From JAVZJR01 sp964435235 (GTDB lineage Archaea; Micrarchaeota; Micrarchaeia; Anstonellales; Bilamarchaeaceae), in the NCBI GenBank assembly GCA_964435235.1, contig CAYSXZ010000047.1, positions 8,369-72,368 of the forward strand: a stretch of DNA of 64,000 bases, in the 5' to 3' direction. The position numbers and the translations under genes are program-made. Each line of letters opens with the position of its first letter. Position 1 is the stretch's first letter. This document shows, piece after piece, positions 15,946 through 24,899 of the stretch. The notes beneath the pieces were generated by a model. It was given only the letters and a program-made list of their open reading frames with translations, searched no databases and was not told the origin of the DNA.

Positions 15946-16021
15946 GGCGAGCTAGTCTTTACCCAATACTTATTCGTCCACAGAAAAAAATAAAATATAA
16001 AAAAGATAGAGGGGTTTTTCG

Positions 16022-17476
16022 ATGATAGAAGCACTTGTAAGCTCTTATTTCAGGAGTAATAGTCCAGTCAGTCAGCAGTTACAATCCTACAATAAATTTA
16101 TTGATGTCGGCCTCCAGCAAGTCATAGACAGGATAGGAACGATACAGACAAATGTTGAAGGCTTTGAACTAAAGCTTGGAAAGATAAGGGTGGAACAGCC
16201 ACGATACTATGAGGTAAGGGGTGGCTACAGGCATATACTGCCGCAAGAGGCGAGACTTAGAAACATAACATATTCCTCCCCGCTGTTTCTGGAAATCATA
16301 CCCGTTTTTAATGGGATAGAAAGACCTACATATGCAGATGTTTTTATAGGTGAAATTCCAGTGATGGTAAAATCAAAGCTCTGTTATTTATCAGGTATGA
16401 GCAGGAATGAGCTTATAGAAAATGGCGAGGATCCAGACGATCCGGGAGGATATTTTATCATCAACGGCTCGGAAAGGGTTTTGGTTAGTATAGAAGACCT
16501 TGTACCTAATAAACTTATGGTTACAAAGGAAAGAAACGGGATAATATCTAAGATTTTCTCTACGCGTTTTGGTTTTAGGGCTAGATGTGTTGTTGAGAGA
16601 AATAATGAAGGTCTTTTTACAGTGGAGTTCCCTTCAACGCCTCCAGGCATAACGCTTGTGCAGATGCTTAGGGTGCTTGGTCTTCCAAGTGATAAAGAGA
16701 TAAAGGAAGCATTCTCTCAGGATGAAATAATAAAAAATGACATAATATTAAATCTATCCGAAGACAGTTCTAAAACAAAAGAGGAAGCAATAGACAGCCT
16801 AAGCAGAAAATTATCCCCGGGCCAGCCACCAGAGTTTAGGTTAACGAGAATGGAAAATCTAATAGACAATTACCTCCTTCCGCATATTGGTGTAGAAAAA
16901 TCAAAGAGAATAGAAAAAGCGCGATTCTTGATAACAATGGCTGAAAGGGCAACGAGGGTTGCCTATAAACAGATGGCGCCAGATGATAAGGACCATTATT
17001 CCAACAAGAGGGTAAAACTAGCCGGAGACCTTATGGAAGAACTCTTCAGATATGCATTTCAATTTCTTGTGAAGGATCTTATCTACCAGGCCTCACGGGC
17101 AGATGCACGCGGTCGTAGATTGCAGGTTCACACGCTTGTAAGGCAAGATGCTATGGCTGATAGAATAAGATACGCGATGGCGACTGGAAATTGGATTGCG
17201 GGACAAACTGGGGTCTCGCAGCTCTTGGACAGGGTAAGCTATCTTTCGACTTTGTCGCATCTTAGAAGGGTGATCTCCCCCCTAAGCAAAAAACATCCTC
17301 ACTTTAAGGCGAGAGATCTCCATGGTACTCATTTGGGTAAGCTTTGCCCGAACGAAACTCCAGAAGGCCCAAGCTGCTCGCTTGTAAAAAATATAGCAGT
17401 AATGGCAGAGGTCTCGACAGGAGTAGAGGACGATGAAATAATGCGCATTCTAAAGTCCTATGATGTAAAAGAATAG
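16022..17476 (+). CDS. rpoB2: RNA polymerase subunit B'' (N-terminal half of Rpb2)
   Basis: A 484-residue protein equal to the N-terminal half of the second largest subunit. It shows LRNITYSSPLFLEI, the GYFIINGSERVLVSIEDLVPN block and ends around KLCPNETPEGPSCSLVKN, the conserved fork region. The split of B into B'' and B' is known from many euryarchaea, such as methanogens and halophiles. It starts at an ATG with GAGGGG upstream. Its stop is 9 bp before the B' start used here. Confidence 0.95.
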   Translation: MIEALVSSYFRSNSPVSQQLQSYNKFIDVGLQQVIDRIGTIQTNVEGFELKLGKIRVEQPRYYEVRGGYRHILPQEARLRNITYSSPLFLEIIPVFNGIERPTYADVFIGEIPVMVKSKLCYLSGMSRNELIENGEDPDDPGGYFIINGSERVLVSIEDLVPNKLMVTKERNGIISKIFSTRFGFRARCVVERNNEGLFTVEFPSTPPGITLVQMLRVLGLPSDKEIKEAFSQDEIIKNDIILNLSEDSSKTKEEAIDSLSRKLSPGQPPEFRLTRMENLIDNYLLPHIGVEKSKRIEKARFLITMAERATRVAYKQMAPDDKDHYSNKRVKLAGDLMEELFRYAFQFLVKDLIYQASRADARGRRLQVHTLVRQDAMADRIRYAMATGNWIAGQTGVSQLLDRVSYLSTLSHLRRVISPLSKKHPHFKARDLHGTHLGKLCPNETPEGPSCSLVKNIAVMAEVSTGVEDDEIMRILKSYDVKE

Positions 17477-17485
17477 GTGACCGCT

Positions 17486-19327
17486 ATGGTACGAAAAAAA
17501 CTAAAGGTATCGGAAAAAACTGCGGTTTATCTAAACGGAAAACTTGTCGGTTATCACCATGATGGAAAAAACCTTGCGCAGAGGCTCAGAGAAAGAAGAA
17601 GGATGAATGAGTTAAATTATCAGATAAATATTTATCTTAACGAAAAGCTTAACGAGCTTCATATCATATCTGACAAAGGAAGAGTTAGGAGGCCATACAT
17701 AGTAGTTGAAAATGGAAAATCAAGACTTACTCCAGAAATTCTAAACAGAATAAAGAATAACGAACTCAGTTGGCATCATCTTGTTAAGATGGGCATTATT
17801 GAGTACTTGGACGCGCAGGAAGAAGAAAACGCTCTCATAGCTTCTAATGAAAAGGAATTAACAAGTGAGCATACTCATTTAGATATAGATCCTGCCAACA
17901 TATTCGGAGTAGTTGCTTCTGTTCTTCCTTACCCAGAGTACAACTCCTCTCCTAGAATTACAATGGCATGCGCTATGGCGAAACAATCTCTTGGTACATA
18001 TGCGGTAAATTTTGCTGCGAGGTATGACACGAAAGCTTATGTAATGTATTATCCCCAAGAGCCGCTTGTAAGGACGAACATATATAACGTGCTGAACATG
18101 CGGGAAAGAGCAGCGGGCCAGAATTGCGTTGTTGCGCTCGTTAGCTATTATGGGTATAACATGGCCGATGCAATTGTTGTAAATCGATCCGCTATAGAGC
18201 GAGGACTTGCGAGAACAGTAATGTTCAAAACATATGAAACAGAGGAAAGACTTTATCCAGGAGGACAAAAGGATACGATAGAGCTTCCGACTGCAGATGT
18301 TGTTGGCTACAGAGGAGAGGAGGCTTACGCGCATCTCGACGAAGACGGAATAGTAATTCCGGAAAGTACAGTAACTGGAAAAGATGTTCTAGTTGGTAAA
18401 ACATCACCGCCGAGATTTCTGGAAGAAATTTCTGTATTTGGAGGAGTGGAAGAAAAGAAAAGAGAAAGCTCTCTCGCATTAAAACCTGGAGAGGAAGGGA
18501 AAGTGGACTCCGTGCTAATAACAGAAGGGCCGAGCGGAAATCGTCTCGTGAAAGTAAAGATAAGAACGATAAAGATACCTGAGGCAGGAGATAAACTCGC
18601 TTCGAGACACGGGCAGAAGGGAGTAATTGGTTTGTTGGTTCCACAGCACGAAATGCCATTCACAGAAAGCGGGATAGTGCCTGATTTGGTAGTCAATCCC
18701 CACGCAATACCAAGCCGTATGACTGCCGGTCATCTTCTTGAAATGCTTGGTGGAAAGGCTGCTTCGATGGTCGGAAGGTTTATGAATGGAAGCGCGTTCA
18801 CTGGAAATACAGAGGAAGAATACAGGGAGATGCTAAAGAAGATAGGTTTTGATGAATATGGAGAAGAGGTGCTGTACGATCCTAGAACAGGAAAACAAAT
18901 GAAGGTTAAAATATTCATTGGAGTGATATATTACCAACGCCTCCACCACCTTGTATCAAATAAAATGCATATGAGAAGTCGTGGGCCGGTTCAGCTTCTT
19001 ACCCACCAACCAACAGAAGGAAGAGCAAGGGAAGGAGGTTTAAGATTTGGAGAGATGGAAAGGGACTGCCTCCTTGGTTACGGCGCGTCTATGCTCATAA
19101 AAGAAAGATTACTAGAGGAAAGCGACAAGACAATACAGCTTATCTGTACCGAATGCGGCTCCACTGCAACACACGATTTTGCAAGAAATAGAGATGTCTG
19201 TCCGATATGCGGAGGAGAAAATGTAGAACCGATAGAGATGAGCTATGCTTTCAAACTTCTTCTCGATGAAATAAAATCACTATATATATTTCCAAGGCTT
19301 TTACTGAAAAAAAAGGGTGCTGAATAA
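17486..19327 (+). CDS. rpoB1: RNA polymerase subunit B' (C-terminal half of Rpb2)
   Basis: A 613-residue C-terminal half of the second largest subunit. It contains MGIIEYLDAQEEENALIA, the GYNMADAIVVNRSAIERG block, GDKLASRHGQKGVIG (active-site lysine region), GGLRFGEMERDCLLGYGAS and a C-terminal zinc ribbon (CTECGSTAT...CPICGG). Start ATG 17486 follows GGTGA at 17477-17481; an in-frame GTG at 17477 abuts the B'' stop and would place the ribosome site inside the gene. Confidence 0.95.
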   Translation: MVRKKLKVSEKTAVYLNGKLVGYHHDGKNLAQRLRERRRMNELNYQINIYLNEKLNELHIISDKGRVRRPYIVVENGKSRLTPEILNRIKNNELSWHHLVKMGIIEYLDAQEEENALIASNEKELTSEHTHLDIDPANIFGVVASVLPYPEYNSSPRITMACAMAKQSLGTYAVNFAARYDTKAYVMYYPQEPLVRTNIYNVLNMRERAAGQNCVVALVSYYGYNMADAIVVNRSAIERGLARTVMFKTYETEERLYPGGQKDTIELPTADVVGYRGEEAYAHLDEDGIVIPESTVTGKDVLVGKTSPPRFLEEISVFGGVEEKKRESSLALKPGEEGKVDSVLITEGPSGNRLVKVKIRTIKIPEAGDKLASRHGQKGVIGLLVPQHEMPFTESGIVPDLVVNPHAIPSRMTAGHLLEMLGGKAASMVGRFMNGSAFTGNTEEEYREMLKKIGFDEYGEEVLYDPRTGKQMKVKIFIGVIYYQRLHHLVSNKMHMRSRGPVQLLTHQPTEGRAREGGLRFGEMERDCLLGYGASMLIKERLLEESDKTIQLICTECGSTATHDFARNRDVCPICGGENVEPIEMSYAFKLLLDEIKSLYIFPRLLLKKKGAE

Positions 19328-19364
19328 AATAAGAACAAAATAAAAATTGTGTGATGGTGTTATT

Positions 19365-21983
19365 ATGGAGATTCAAAGCGTGCTTGATAAGATAAGATTT
19401 TCTATATTCTCTCCAGAAATGGTAAGGAAGATGTCTGCTGCAAAGATAATAGTTCCGGACACTTATGACGATGACGGTTATCCAATAGACGGCGGACTTG
19501 TTGATACGCGCCTTGGGGTTGTGGACCCTGGTCTCCGCTGTAAAACCTGCGGAGGACGCGTAAAGGAATGCCCTGGGCATTTTGGCCACATAGACTTAAT
19601 AAGACCGGTTATTCACGTCGAATTCGTTAAACAGATATATGAGGTGCTAAAAGCAACTTGCCCATCTTGTCATAGAATTATTGGGGAAGCAGCAAAGATT
19701 AAACCTTCCGAAGAGACAGCTGTAAAAAAAGAAGAGAAAAAGGAGGAAGAAGAGATACCATCCCTACTAGAAATTGTAGAGAAAGAAAAGGTGGCAGTAA
19801 GCGAAGAGGAAAAAGAAGAGGAAGAAACAGTCGAAAGGGCAAAAGGAGCAAAGAGATACTGCCCACACTGCGGAGAGGAACTTCCAGAGATAAAAATACT
19901 TAAGCCTACCACGTTCTTAAAAAATGGCGTTTCCATGCTGCCAACGGAAGTAAGGGATTGGCTTGCATCCATAAAAGATGAAGATCTGCGCGCGCTTGGA
20001 TTCGATCCTGTTTATTCAAGGCCGGAGTGGATGGTTCTTACAGTTCTACCAGTACCGCCTGTAAATGTAAGGCCTTCCATTACTCTAGAAACAGGGGAGC
20101 GGAGCGAGGATGATCTTACTCACAAGCTTGTTGACATAATCAGAATAAATCAAAAACTCGAAGCAAACATCAATGCCGGCGCACCGCAATTAATTATCGA
20201 GGATCTTTGGGAACTTCTTCAATATCACGTTACAACATATTTCAATAATGAAACTGCTAATATCCCACCAGCAAGGCATAGAAGCGGAAGACCTCTTAAG
20301 ACCCTTGCACAGAGGCTTAAGGGAAAGGAAGGAAGATTTAGGTACAATCTTTCAGGAAAGAGAGTAAATTTTTCTGCAAGAACTGTTATCTCACCAGATC
20401 CGCGTATAAGCATTGATGAGGTTGGTGTTCCCAGAAGAATTGCTGAAGAGCTTACGGTTCCGGTTGCTGTTACGGAATGGAATATTGAGAAAATAAAGAA
20501 ATACATCCTCGCTGATGATTATCCGAAGGCGCTTTACGTGATAAGAAGCGACGGAAGAAGAGTAAAGGTTGGGGATGACCCAGCACTGAAAAAAGAAATT
20601 GCTGAAAACCTTAAGGTTGGTTGGATCGTGGAGAGGCAGATAGAAGACGGAGATATTTCTATATTCAATAGGCAGCCGTCTCTTCATAGAATCTCTATGA
20701 TGGGGCACCTTGTTAAGGTACTACCTGGTAAAACATTCAGGCTTAACCCCCTTGTTTGTCCGCCGTATAACGCTGATTTTGATGGAGACGAGATGAACCT
20801 ACACATTATACAGACAGAAGAGGCACAAGCAGAGGTGCGATATCTAATGAAGGTAGAAAAACAAATACTTTCCCCCAGGCATGGTCACGCAATAATAAAA
20901 CCACAAGAAGATCATGTTTCTGGGCTTTATTTTCTTACTAAAGATGACAGCGAATTTACCAAGGCCGAGGCCGCGAATATGCTCTATCTAATAGGTATAA
21001 AAGATTTGCCAGAACCAGATAGGAAAAATGGGATGTATTCTGGTAAGCTTATATTCTCACAAATTCTTCCAAAAGACTTTAGCGTAAGGGTTGCTGAAAC
21101 TAAGATGGGAGAGGAGGTTGTTGTGAAGAAAGGTTTGCTAATAAAAGGAGCAGTAGAAAGCAAGACCATGGAGGGAGAATTGCTTGAGAAGATATTCATA
21201 AAATACGGTCCTGATTTTACGAAGGATTTTCTGAACAAGGCTGCCATTCTTGCACTCGAAGCAATAACAATCCACGGGTTGAGTGTCTCTTTGAAGGATT
21301 ACACTCTCTCCGAAAAGGCACAAAAGAAAATAGATGAAATAAACGCAAAGATGAATAGAGAGATAGATAATCTTATAATGCAGTATAAGAACAAATCACT
21401 CGAAAGAGCGCCAGGCATGACACTTAAGGAGACATTGGAGGCTCTCATTGTACAGATAACCTCGCAGGCAAGAAATGATATGGGAAAAGTTGTAGAGGAG
21501 GATTTAACAACAAATAATCCATCAATAATTATGGCAAAGATAGGAGCGAGAGGGAGCCTGCTTAATGCAATTCAGATGTCTGCAGCAGTTGCACAGCAAA
21601 CTGTAAGAAATAAGAGACCCTCCAGAGGATACAAGGGAAGATTACTTCCTTACTTCACACAAGGTGCGCTCACCGGAAAAGAAAGGGGCTTCGTTTATTC
21701 CTCCTTCAGAAATGGCTTGAAGATCTACGAGTTTATTGTGCACGCAATGGGTGGAAGAGAAGCCCTTGTCAATACAGCAATAAGAACGGCGCGCTCTGGC
21801 TATATGCAACGTAGGCTGATAAACGCTCTTCAGGATCTTGTTGCTTACGAAGATTTAACAGTTAGAAATGCAGACATGAGCATAGTGCAGTTTATATATG
21901 GAGGAGATGGGAAGGATCCGATGTATGCTTCTAAGACTGAACTAATCGATGTAGTAAAACAAGATGATGTTGATACTGCATAG
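19365..21983 (+). CDS. rpoA1: RNA polymerase subunit A' (N-terminal part of Rpb1)
   Basis: An 872-residue catalytic subunit. The clamp zinc site reads CKTCGG...CPGHFGH, a second pair lies at CPSC and CPHC, and the active-site loop NADFDGDEMN is at residues 469-478, coordinating the catalytic magnesium. Between the zinc cysteines CPSC and CPHC there is an insertion of about 50 residues, extremely rich in Glu and Lys, that I do not know from other A' proteins. The ATG at 19365 follows GATGGTG; the open frame extends six codons upstream to a TTG. The gene ends 9 bp before A''. Confidence 0.95.
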   Translation: MEIQSVLDKIRFSIFSPEMVRKMSAAKIIVPDTYDDDGYPIDGGLVDTRLGVVDPGLRCKTCGGRVKECPGHFGHIDLIRPVIHVEFVKQIYEVLKATCPSCHRIIGEAAKIKPSEETAVKKEEKKEEEEIPSLLEIVEKEKVAVSEEEKEEEETVERAKGAKRYCPHCGEELPEIKILKPTTFLKNGVSMLPTEVRDWLASIKDEDLRALGFDPVYSRPEWMVLTVLPVPPVNVRPSITLETGERSEDDLTHKLVDIIRINQKLEANINAGAPQLIIEDLWELLQYHVTTYFNNETANIPPARHRSGRPLKTLAQRLKGKEGRFRYNLSGKRVNFSARTVISPDPRISIDEVGVPRRIAEELTVPVAVTEWNIEKIKKYILADDYPKALYVIRSDGRRVKVGDDPALKKEIAENLKVGWIVERQIEDGDISIFNRQPSLHRISMMGHLVKVLPGKTFRLNPLVCPPYNADFDGDEMNLHIIQTEEAQAEVRYLMKVEKQILSPRHGHAIIKPQEDHVSGLYFLTKDDSEFTKAEAANMLYLIGIKDLPEPDRKNGMYSGKLIFSQILPKDFSVRVAETKMGEEVVVKKGLLIKGAVESKTMEGELLEKIFIKYGPDFTKDFLNKAAILALEAITIHGLSVSLKDYTLSEKAQKKIDEINAKMNREIDNLIMQYKNKSLERAPGMTLKETLEALIVQITSQARNDMGKVVEEDLTTNNPSIIMAKIGARGSLLNAIQMSAAVAQQTVRNKRPSRGYKGRLLPYFTQGALTGKERGFVYSSFRNGLKIYEFIVHAMGGREALVNTAIRTARSGYMQRRLINALQDLVAYEDLTVRNADMSIVQFIYGGDGKDPMYASKTELIDVVKQDDVDTA

Positions 21984-21992
21984 GTGATAATT

Positions 21993-23039
21993 ATGGGCAT
22001 CGCAAATAAAAACACAACAAAGGCAACGATTTCGCCTTACGAGGGAGTTGGTGTTGTTGCTGCGCAGAGTATAGGTGAACCAGGTACCCAAATGACGATG
22101 AGGACGTTTCACTATGCGGGTGTTGCCGAGCACGTACCAACTGGCCTGCCGAGGCTCATAGAAATTGTTGATGCAAAAAAGGAGCCAAAAAAACCAATCA
22201 TAGACATTTATCTCAAGAAGCAGTATGCGAAAAGTCACACTGAGGCTGAAAGGGTTGCAAAGGAACTTAGCAGCATTTTCGTTTCTGATGTCGCGGATGT
22301 TTCCGATGATCTTGAAGAACTCACTATTCGCATTAAATACAGAGAAAAAGATGGTAAGGCACTTGGGGTAACATTCGCTATGCTAAGAAAGATTATAGAA
22401 GAAATTTCGGACAATATAAAAATAAGCGGGAATGTCATAACACTAAAGCCAAAAATCATAAAATCAAAAAAGGAAAAAGAGGAAAAGAATATCACTCCTA
22501 AATATGTAAGAAGGTTAACAAATAGAATCAAGGAGCATATGGTGAAGGGAGTAGATGGAATTCGCCGTGCAGTAGTAATAAGAAATGAAGAAGGGGAGTA
22601 TTTTATAAGAGCGAGCGGCTATAATATTCTTGGTGCATGTCAGAACGAATGCGTAGATCAGAGTAGGGTTTATACAAACAACATAAAGGAAATAGAAAAT
22701 ATTTATGGGATAGAGGCAGCTAGAAATGCTATAATTAAGGAAATAAATGATGTTATGGAGATGCAAAAGCTTAATGTTGATATAAGACATATTACACTAA
22801 TAGCAGACGCAATGACCAATTCTGGAAAGATAAAGTCCATAGGGAGGCATGGGTTAAGCGGTCAAAAAGTTGGCATATTAGGAAGGGCCGCGTTTGAGGA
22901 GACAGTAAAACACTTAATAGCCGCAGCTTCTTCAGCCTCTGAAGAGCTTTTGGCTGGAGTAACTGAAAACATAATAGTTGGGCAAACAGTGCCGGTTGGA
23001 ACCGGAAAGATAAAGTTGTTAATGAAAAGGATAAAATAA
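21993..23039 (+). CDS. rpoA2: RNA polymerase subunit A'' (C-terminal part of Rpb1)
   Basis: A 348-residue C-terminal fragment of the largest subunit. It shows the trigger-loop region GVVAAQSIGEPGTQMTMRTF with HYAGVAEHVPTGLPRLIEIV, and the C-terminal IRHITLIADAMTNSGKIKSI and GILGRAAFEETVKHL motifs. Splitting of A into A' and A'' is an archaeal feature. The ATG at 21993 lies 5 nt after GGTGA. A charged KKEKEEK segment sits in the middle region. Confidence 0.95.
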   Translation: MGIANKNTTKATISPYEGVGVVAAQSIGEPGTQMTMRTFHYAGVAEHVPTGLPRLIEIVDAKKEPKKPIIDIYLKKQYAKSHTEAERVAKELSSIFVSDVADVSDDLEELTIRIKYREKDGKALGVTFAMLRKIIEEISDNIKISGNVITLKPKIIKSKKEKEEKNITPKYVRRLTNRIKEHMVKGVDGIRRAVVIRNEEGEYFIRASGYNILGACQNECVDQSRVYTNNIKEIENIYGIEAARNAIIKEINDVMEMQKLNVDIRHITLIADAMTNSGKIKSIGRHGLSGQKVGILGRAAFEETVKHLIAAASSASEELLAGVTENIIVGQTVPVGTGKIKLLMKRIK

Positions 23040-23074
23040 ACTACGATGTATCTATTTAGAGGAGTGTGGGTCAG

Positions 23075-23494
23075 ATGGTTGAAGAAAAAAAATTGGCCGA
23101 AAAAGAAACTGAAAGCGAAGAAAAAGAAACTGAAAAAAAAGAAAAGAAAAAGAAGGTTGTCAGAAGAAGAAAGAGTACAAAGGAGAAGGAAGATCCAATT
23201 ATTGGTGCGATAAGACTTGCTGTAGAGAGTGGAAAAGTAGCGTTTGGTTCTAGGAGCAGTATGGCGGCTTCTTCTAAAGGAGTAAAATTACTCGTGATAG
23301 CAAAAAATGCTCCTGCTGAGATAAGAACGAATGTGTTAGAAATATCAAAAGCATCAAAAACACAAATATTGGAATTTGAAGGAAGTACGATGGAATTAGG
23401 TTCTGTTTGCGGGAAGCCGTTCCCGGTTTCCGTTTTAAGTATATTCGATGAAGGCAATTCAAACATACTCGAACTCGCAAAGAAAAAGCAGTGA
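23075..23494 (+). CDS. rpl30e: Ribosomal protein L30e with charged N-terminal extension
   Basis: A 139-residue protein whose C-terminal ~95 residues are L30e: IGAIRLAVESGKVAFGS, KLLVIAKNAPAEIR, and the final FPVSVLSIFDEGNSNIL. The first ~45 residues are almost entirely Glu, Lys and Arg (EKETESEEKETEKKEK and similar), which ordinary L30e lacks. The position after rpoA2 and before nusA is the conserved archaeal order. The start ATG 23075 has GGAG 10 nt upstream. The tail may be an rRNA-binding or solubility extension. Confidence 0.9.
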   Translation: MVEEKKLAEKETESEEKETEKKEKKKKVVRRRKSTKEKEDPIIGAIRLAVESGKVAFGSRSSMAASSKGVKLLVIAKNAPAEIRTNVLEISKASKTQILEFEGSTMELGSVCGKPFPVSVLSIFDEGNSNILELAKKKQ

Positions 23495-23500
23495 CAATAA

Positions 23501-23935
23501 ATGGTAGAACTCACAGAAAAAGGATTGGGCTATTTCTCGATTTTCGAAAGTGTAGCAGGCGTTATGCCCCTGGATTATGTCGAAAGCGAGAACTTTATAA
23601 TATTTATAATAAACCAACTAAAGATCGGAAAGGCTATAGGAAAGGGAGGAATCAACATAGAAAAACTTAGCAGGATATTTAAGAAAAAGGTAATTGCTGT
23701 AGCCGACAGCGACGATCCAGAAATCTTCATAAGAAATTTTCTCAAAAATACAAATATTCTCTCTATAGAATCAAGGGATGTGATGGGCGAGAACGAATTT
23801 ATAATTACTGTTGATGAGAGGGACAGAGGAATCGCAATCGGAAGGGGAGGGGAACGCATAAAGGCACTAAAAGAATTAATGAGAAAAAAATTCAAATCAA
23901 ACATTCATTTAAGAACGAGAAGGATTTTAGAGTAG
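23501..23935 (+). CDS. nusA: Archaeal NusA-like transcription factor (two KH domains)
   Basis: A 144-residue NusA homologue consisting only of two KH domains. The GxxG loops are visible as GKAIGKGGINIEKL (about 44-57) and GIAIGRGGERIKAL (about 108-121). Archaeal NusA lacks the bacterial S1 and N-terminal domains and is thought to bind RNA during transcription. It lies 6 bp after rpl30e, its standard place. The usual follow-on genes rps12 and rps7 are not present; instead a convergent gene overlaps its last 9 bp. Confidence 0.92.
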   Translation: MVELTEKGLGYFSIFESVAGVMPLDYVESENFIIFIINQLKIGKAIGKGGINIEKLSRIFKKKVIAVADSDDPEIFIRNFLKNTNILSIESRDVMGENEFIITVDERDRGIAIGRGGERIKALKELMRKKFKSNIHLRTRRILE

Positions 23936-24325
23936 TCTTATTACTCCTTTTTCACCATCCACCTCTATTTTCATTCCATTTTTTAGTAGCTTGAATACGT
24001 CCTGCTCTGGCTTATCAACCATTGGTATTTTTGATATTATTGCCCCGACAACTATTATCGGTTCGGCTTCGATGTTTATTATTGCTGCGGGTGCCTTTTT
24101 ATTTTTTGCAAGATCTAAAAGAACATAGGAACCAACAGTTGACCCTTTTCCGTATGGAAAAATCATTACCTTTCCTGTAAGAGACTTTCCTTCGAGCTCA
24201 TGGCCTTTTTCTATTATTATTCCAGTCGCCGGGTCAACCCCTCCGAGAAAGGAAAATGGCTCTTTAGTAATGAGCACTTCACCGACTGCCTTACCCTTCG
24301 CGATAGGTCTTGCTTTTATCTCCAT
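23927..24325 (-). CDS. Aconitase X swivel domain protein (DUF126; phosphomevalonate dehydratase small subunit)
   Basis: A 132-residue protein of the DUF126/aconitase X swivel family: ARPIAKGKAVGEVLITKEP, FLGGVDPATG, and FPYGKGSTVGSYVLLDL. In archaea this is the small subunit of phosphomevalonate 5-phosphate dehydratase in the modified mevalonate pathway. The large subunit is not in the window. It overlaps the 3' end of nusA by 9 bp on the other strand and is the last gene of the leftward pilus cluster, though there is no functional link between isoprenoid synthesis and pili. Confidence 0.88.
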   Translation of the reverse strand: MEIKARPIAKGKAVGEVLITKEPFSFLGGVDPATGIIIEKGHELEGKSLTGKVMIFPYGKGSTVGSYVLLDLAKNKKAPAAIINIEAEPIIVVGAIISKIPMVDKPEQDVFKLLKNGMKIEVDGEKGVIRLL

Positions 24326-24339
24326 CTAACCCAGCCAAC

Positions 24340-24879
24340 TTATTCACTTACTATTGTTCCTGTAAGCGTTGCAGTTGCCACCCGCTCCGGTGCTCCTGTA
24401 ACTTCGTTTGCATAGTTATATAAAATTACAACCGTGCCTCTGAAATTAGAGTTCGGCGACCCGATAAAGTAGCTTGGTGGTTTGGCGTCATTTAGACAAT
24501 AAATTTTCTGAGTAAATTCGTAGTTTCCTCCGGATGGAATAAGCTGCGGTGGCGTCAATTTCGTCGCATATGTTTTATCTATGGCTCCAGGTGTTGCGGT
24601 TGTACACATCACGCCTTTAAGGTAGATGTCTTGCCCCTGCTGATTATCAACCCTCAGAAGAATGTATACCTTGTTTGTACCGCTCTCTGAAACTATCACT
24701 GGTTTTTTAACATCACAACTGAAGCCTGGCTGAGAGAACAAACAGCTTTCCGGCATCCTAAGAATGCTCGGCAGATAGAATGCAAGAATAACGAGCACTA
24801 TAAATATTACCAGAAGCGCCCATCCATAGGTCATCAAATATTCCATGGCAGCCTGACCTTTTTTATGTCCATCAAACAT
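24340..24879 (-). CDS. Type IV pilin-like protein with class III signal peptide
   Basis: A 179-residue pilin precursor. The N-terminus has a short charged leader ending KKG, then QAAMEYLMTYGWALLVIF, the archaeal class III signal motif; a prepilin peptidase would cut after the glycine. The hydrophobic helix runs to about residue 38 and the rest is a beta-rich exported domain with four or more cysteines. It is followed (in transcription, preceded) by two platform proteins and an ATPase, so it is likely the main fibre subunit. No peptidase gene is in the window. AAATCACCTC just before the start gives a good GAGGTGATTT ribosome site on the minus strand. Confidence 0.88.
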   Translation of the reverse strand: MFDGHKKGQAAMEYLMTYGWALLVIFIVLVILAFYLPSILRMPESCLFSQPGFSCDVKKPVIVSESGTNKVYILLRVDNQQGQDIYLKGVMCTTATPGAIDKTYATKLTPPQLIPSGGNYEFTQKIYCLNDAKPPSYFIGSPNSNFRGTVVILYNYANEVTGAPERVATATLTGTIVSE

Positions 24880-24899
24880 TTCAAATCACCTCTTAATGT

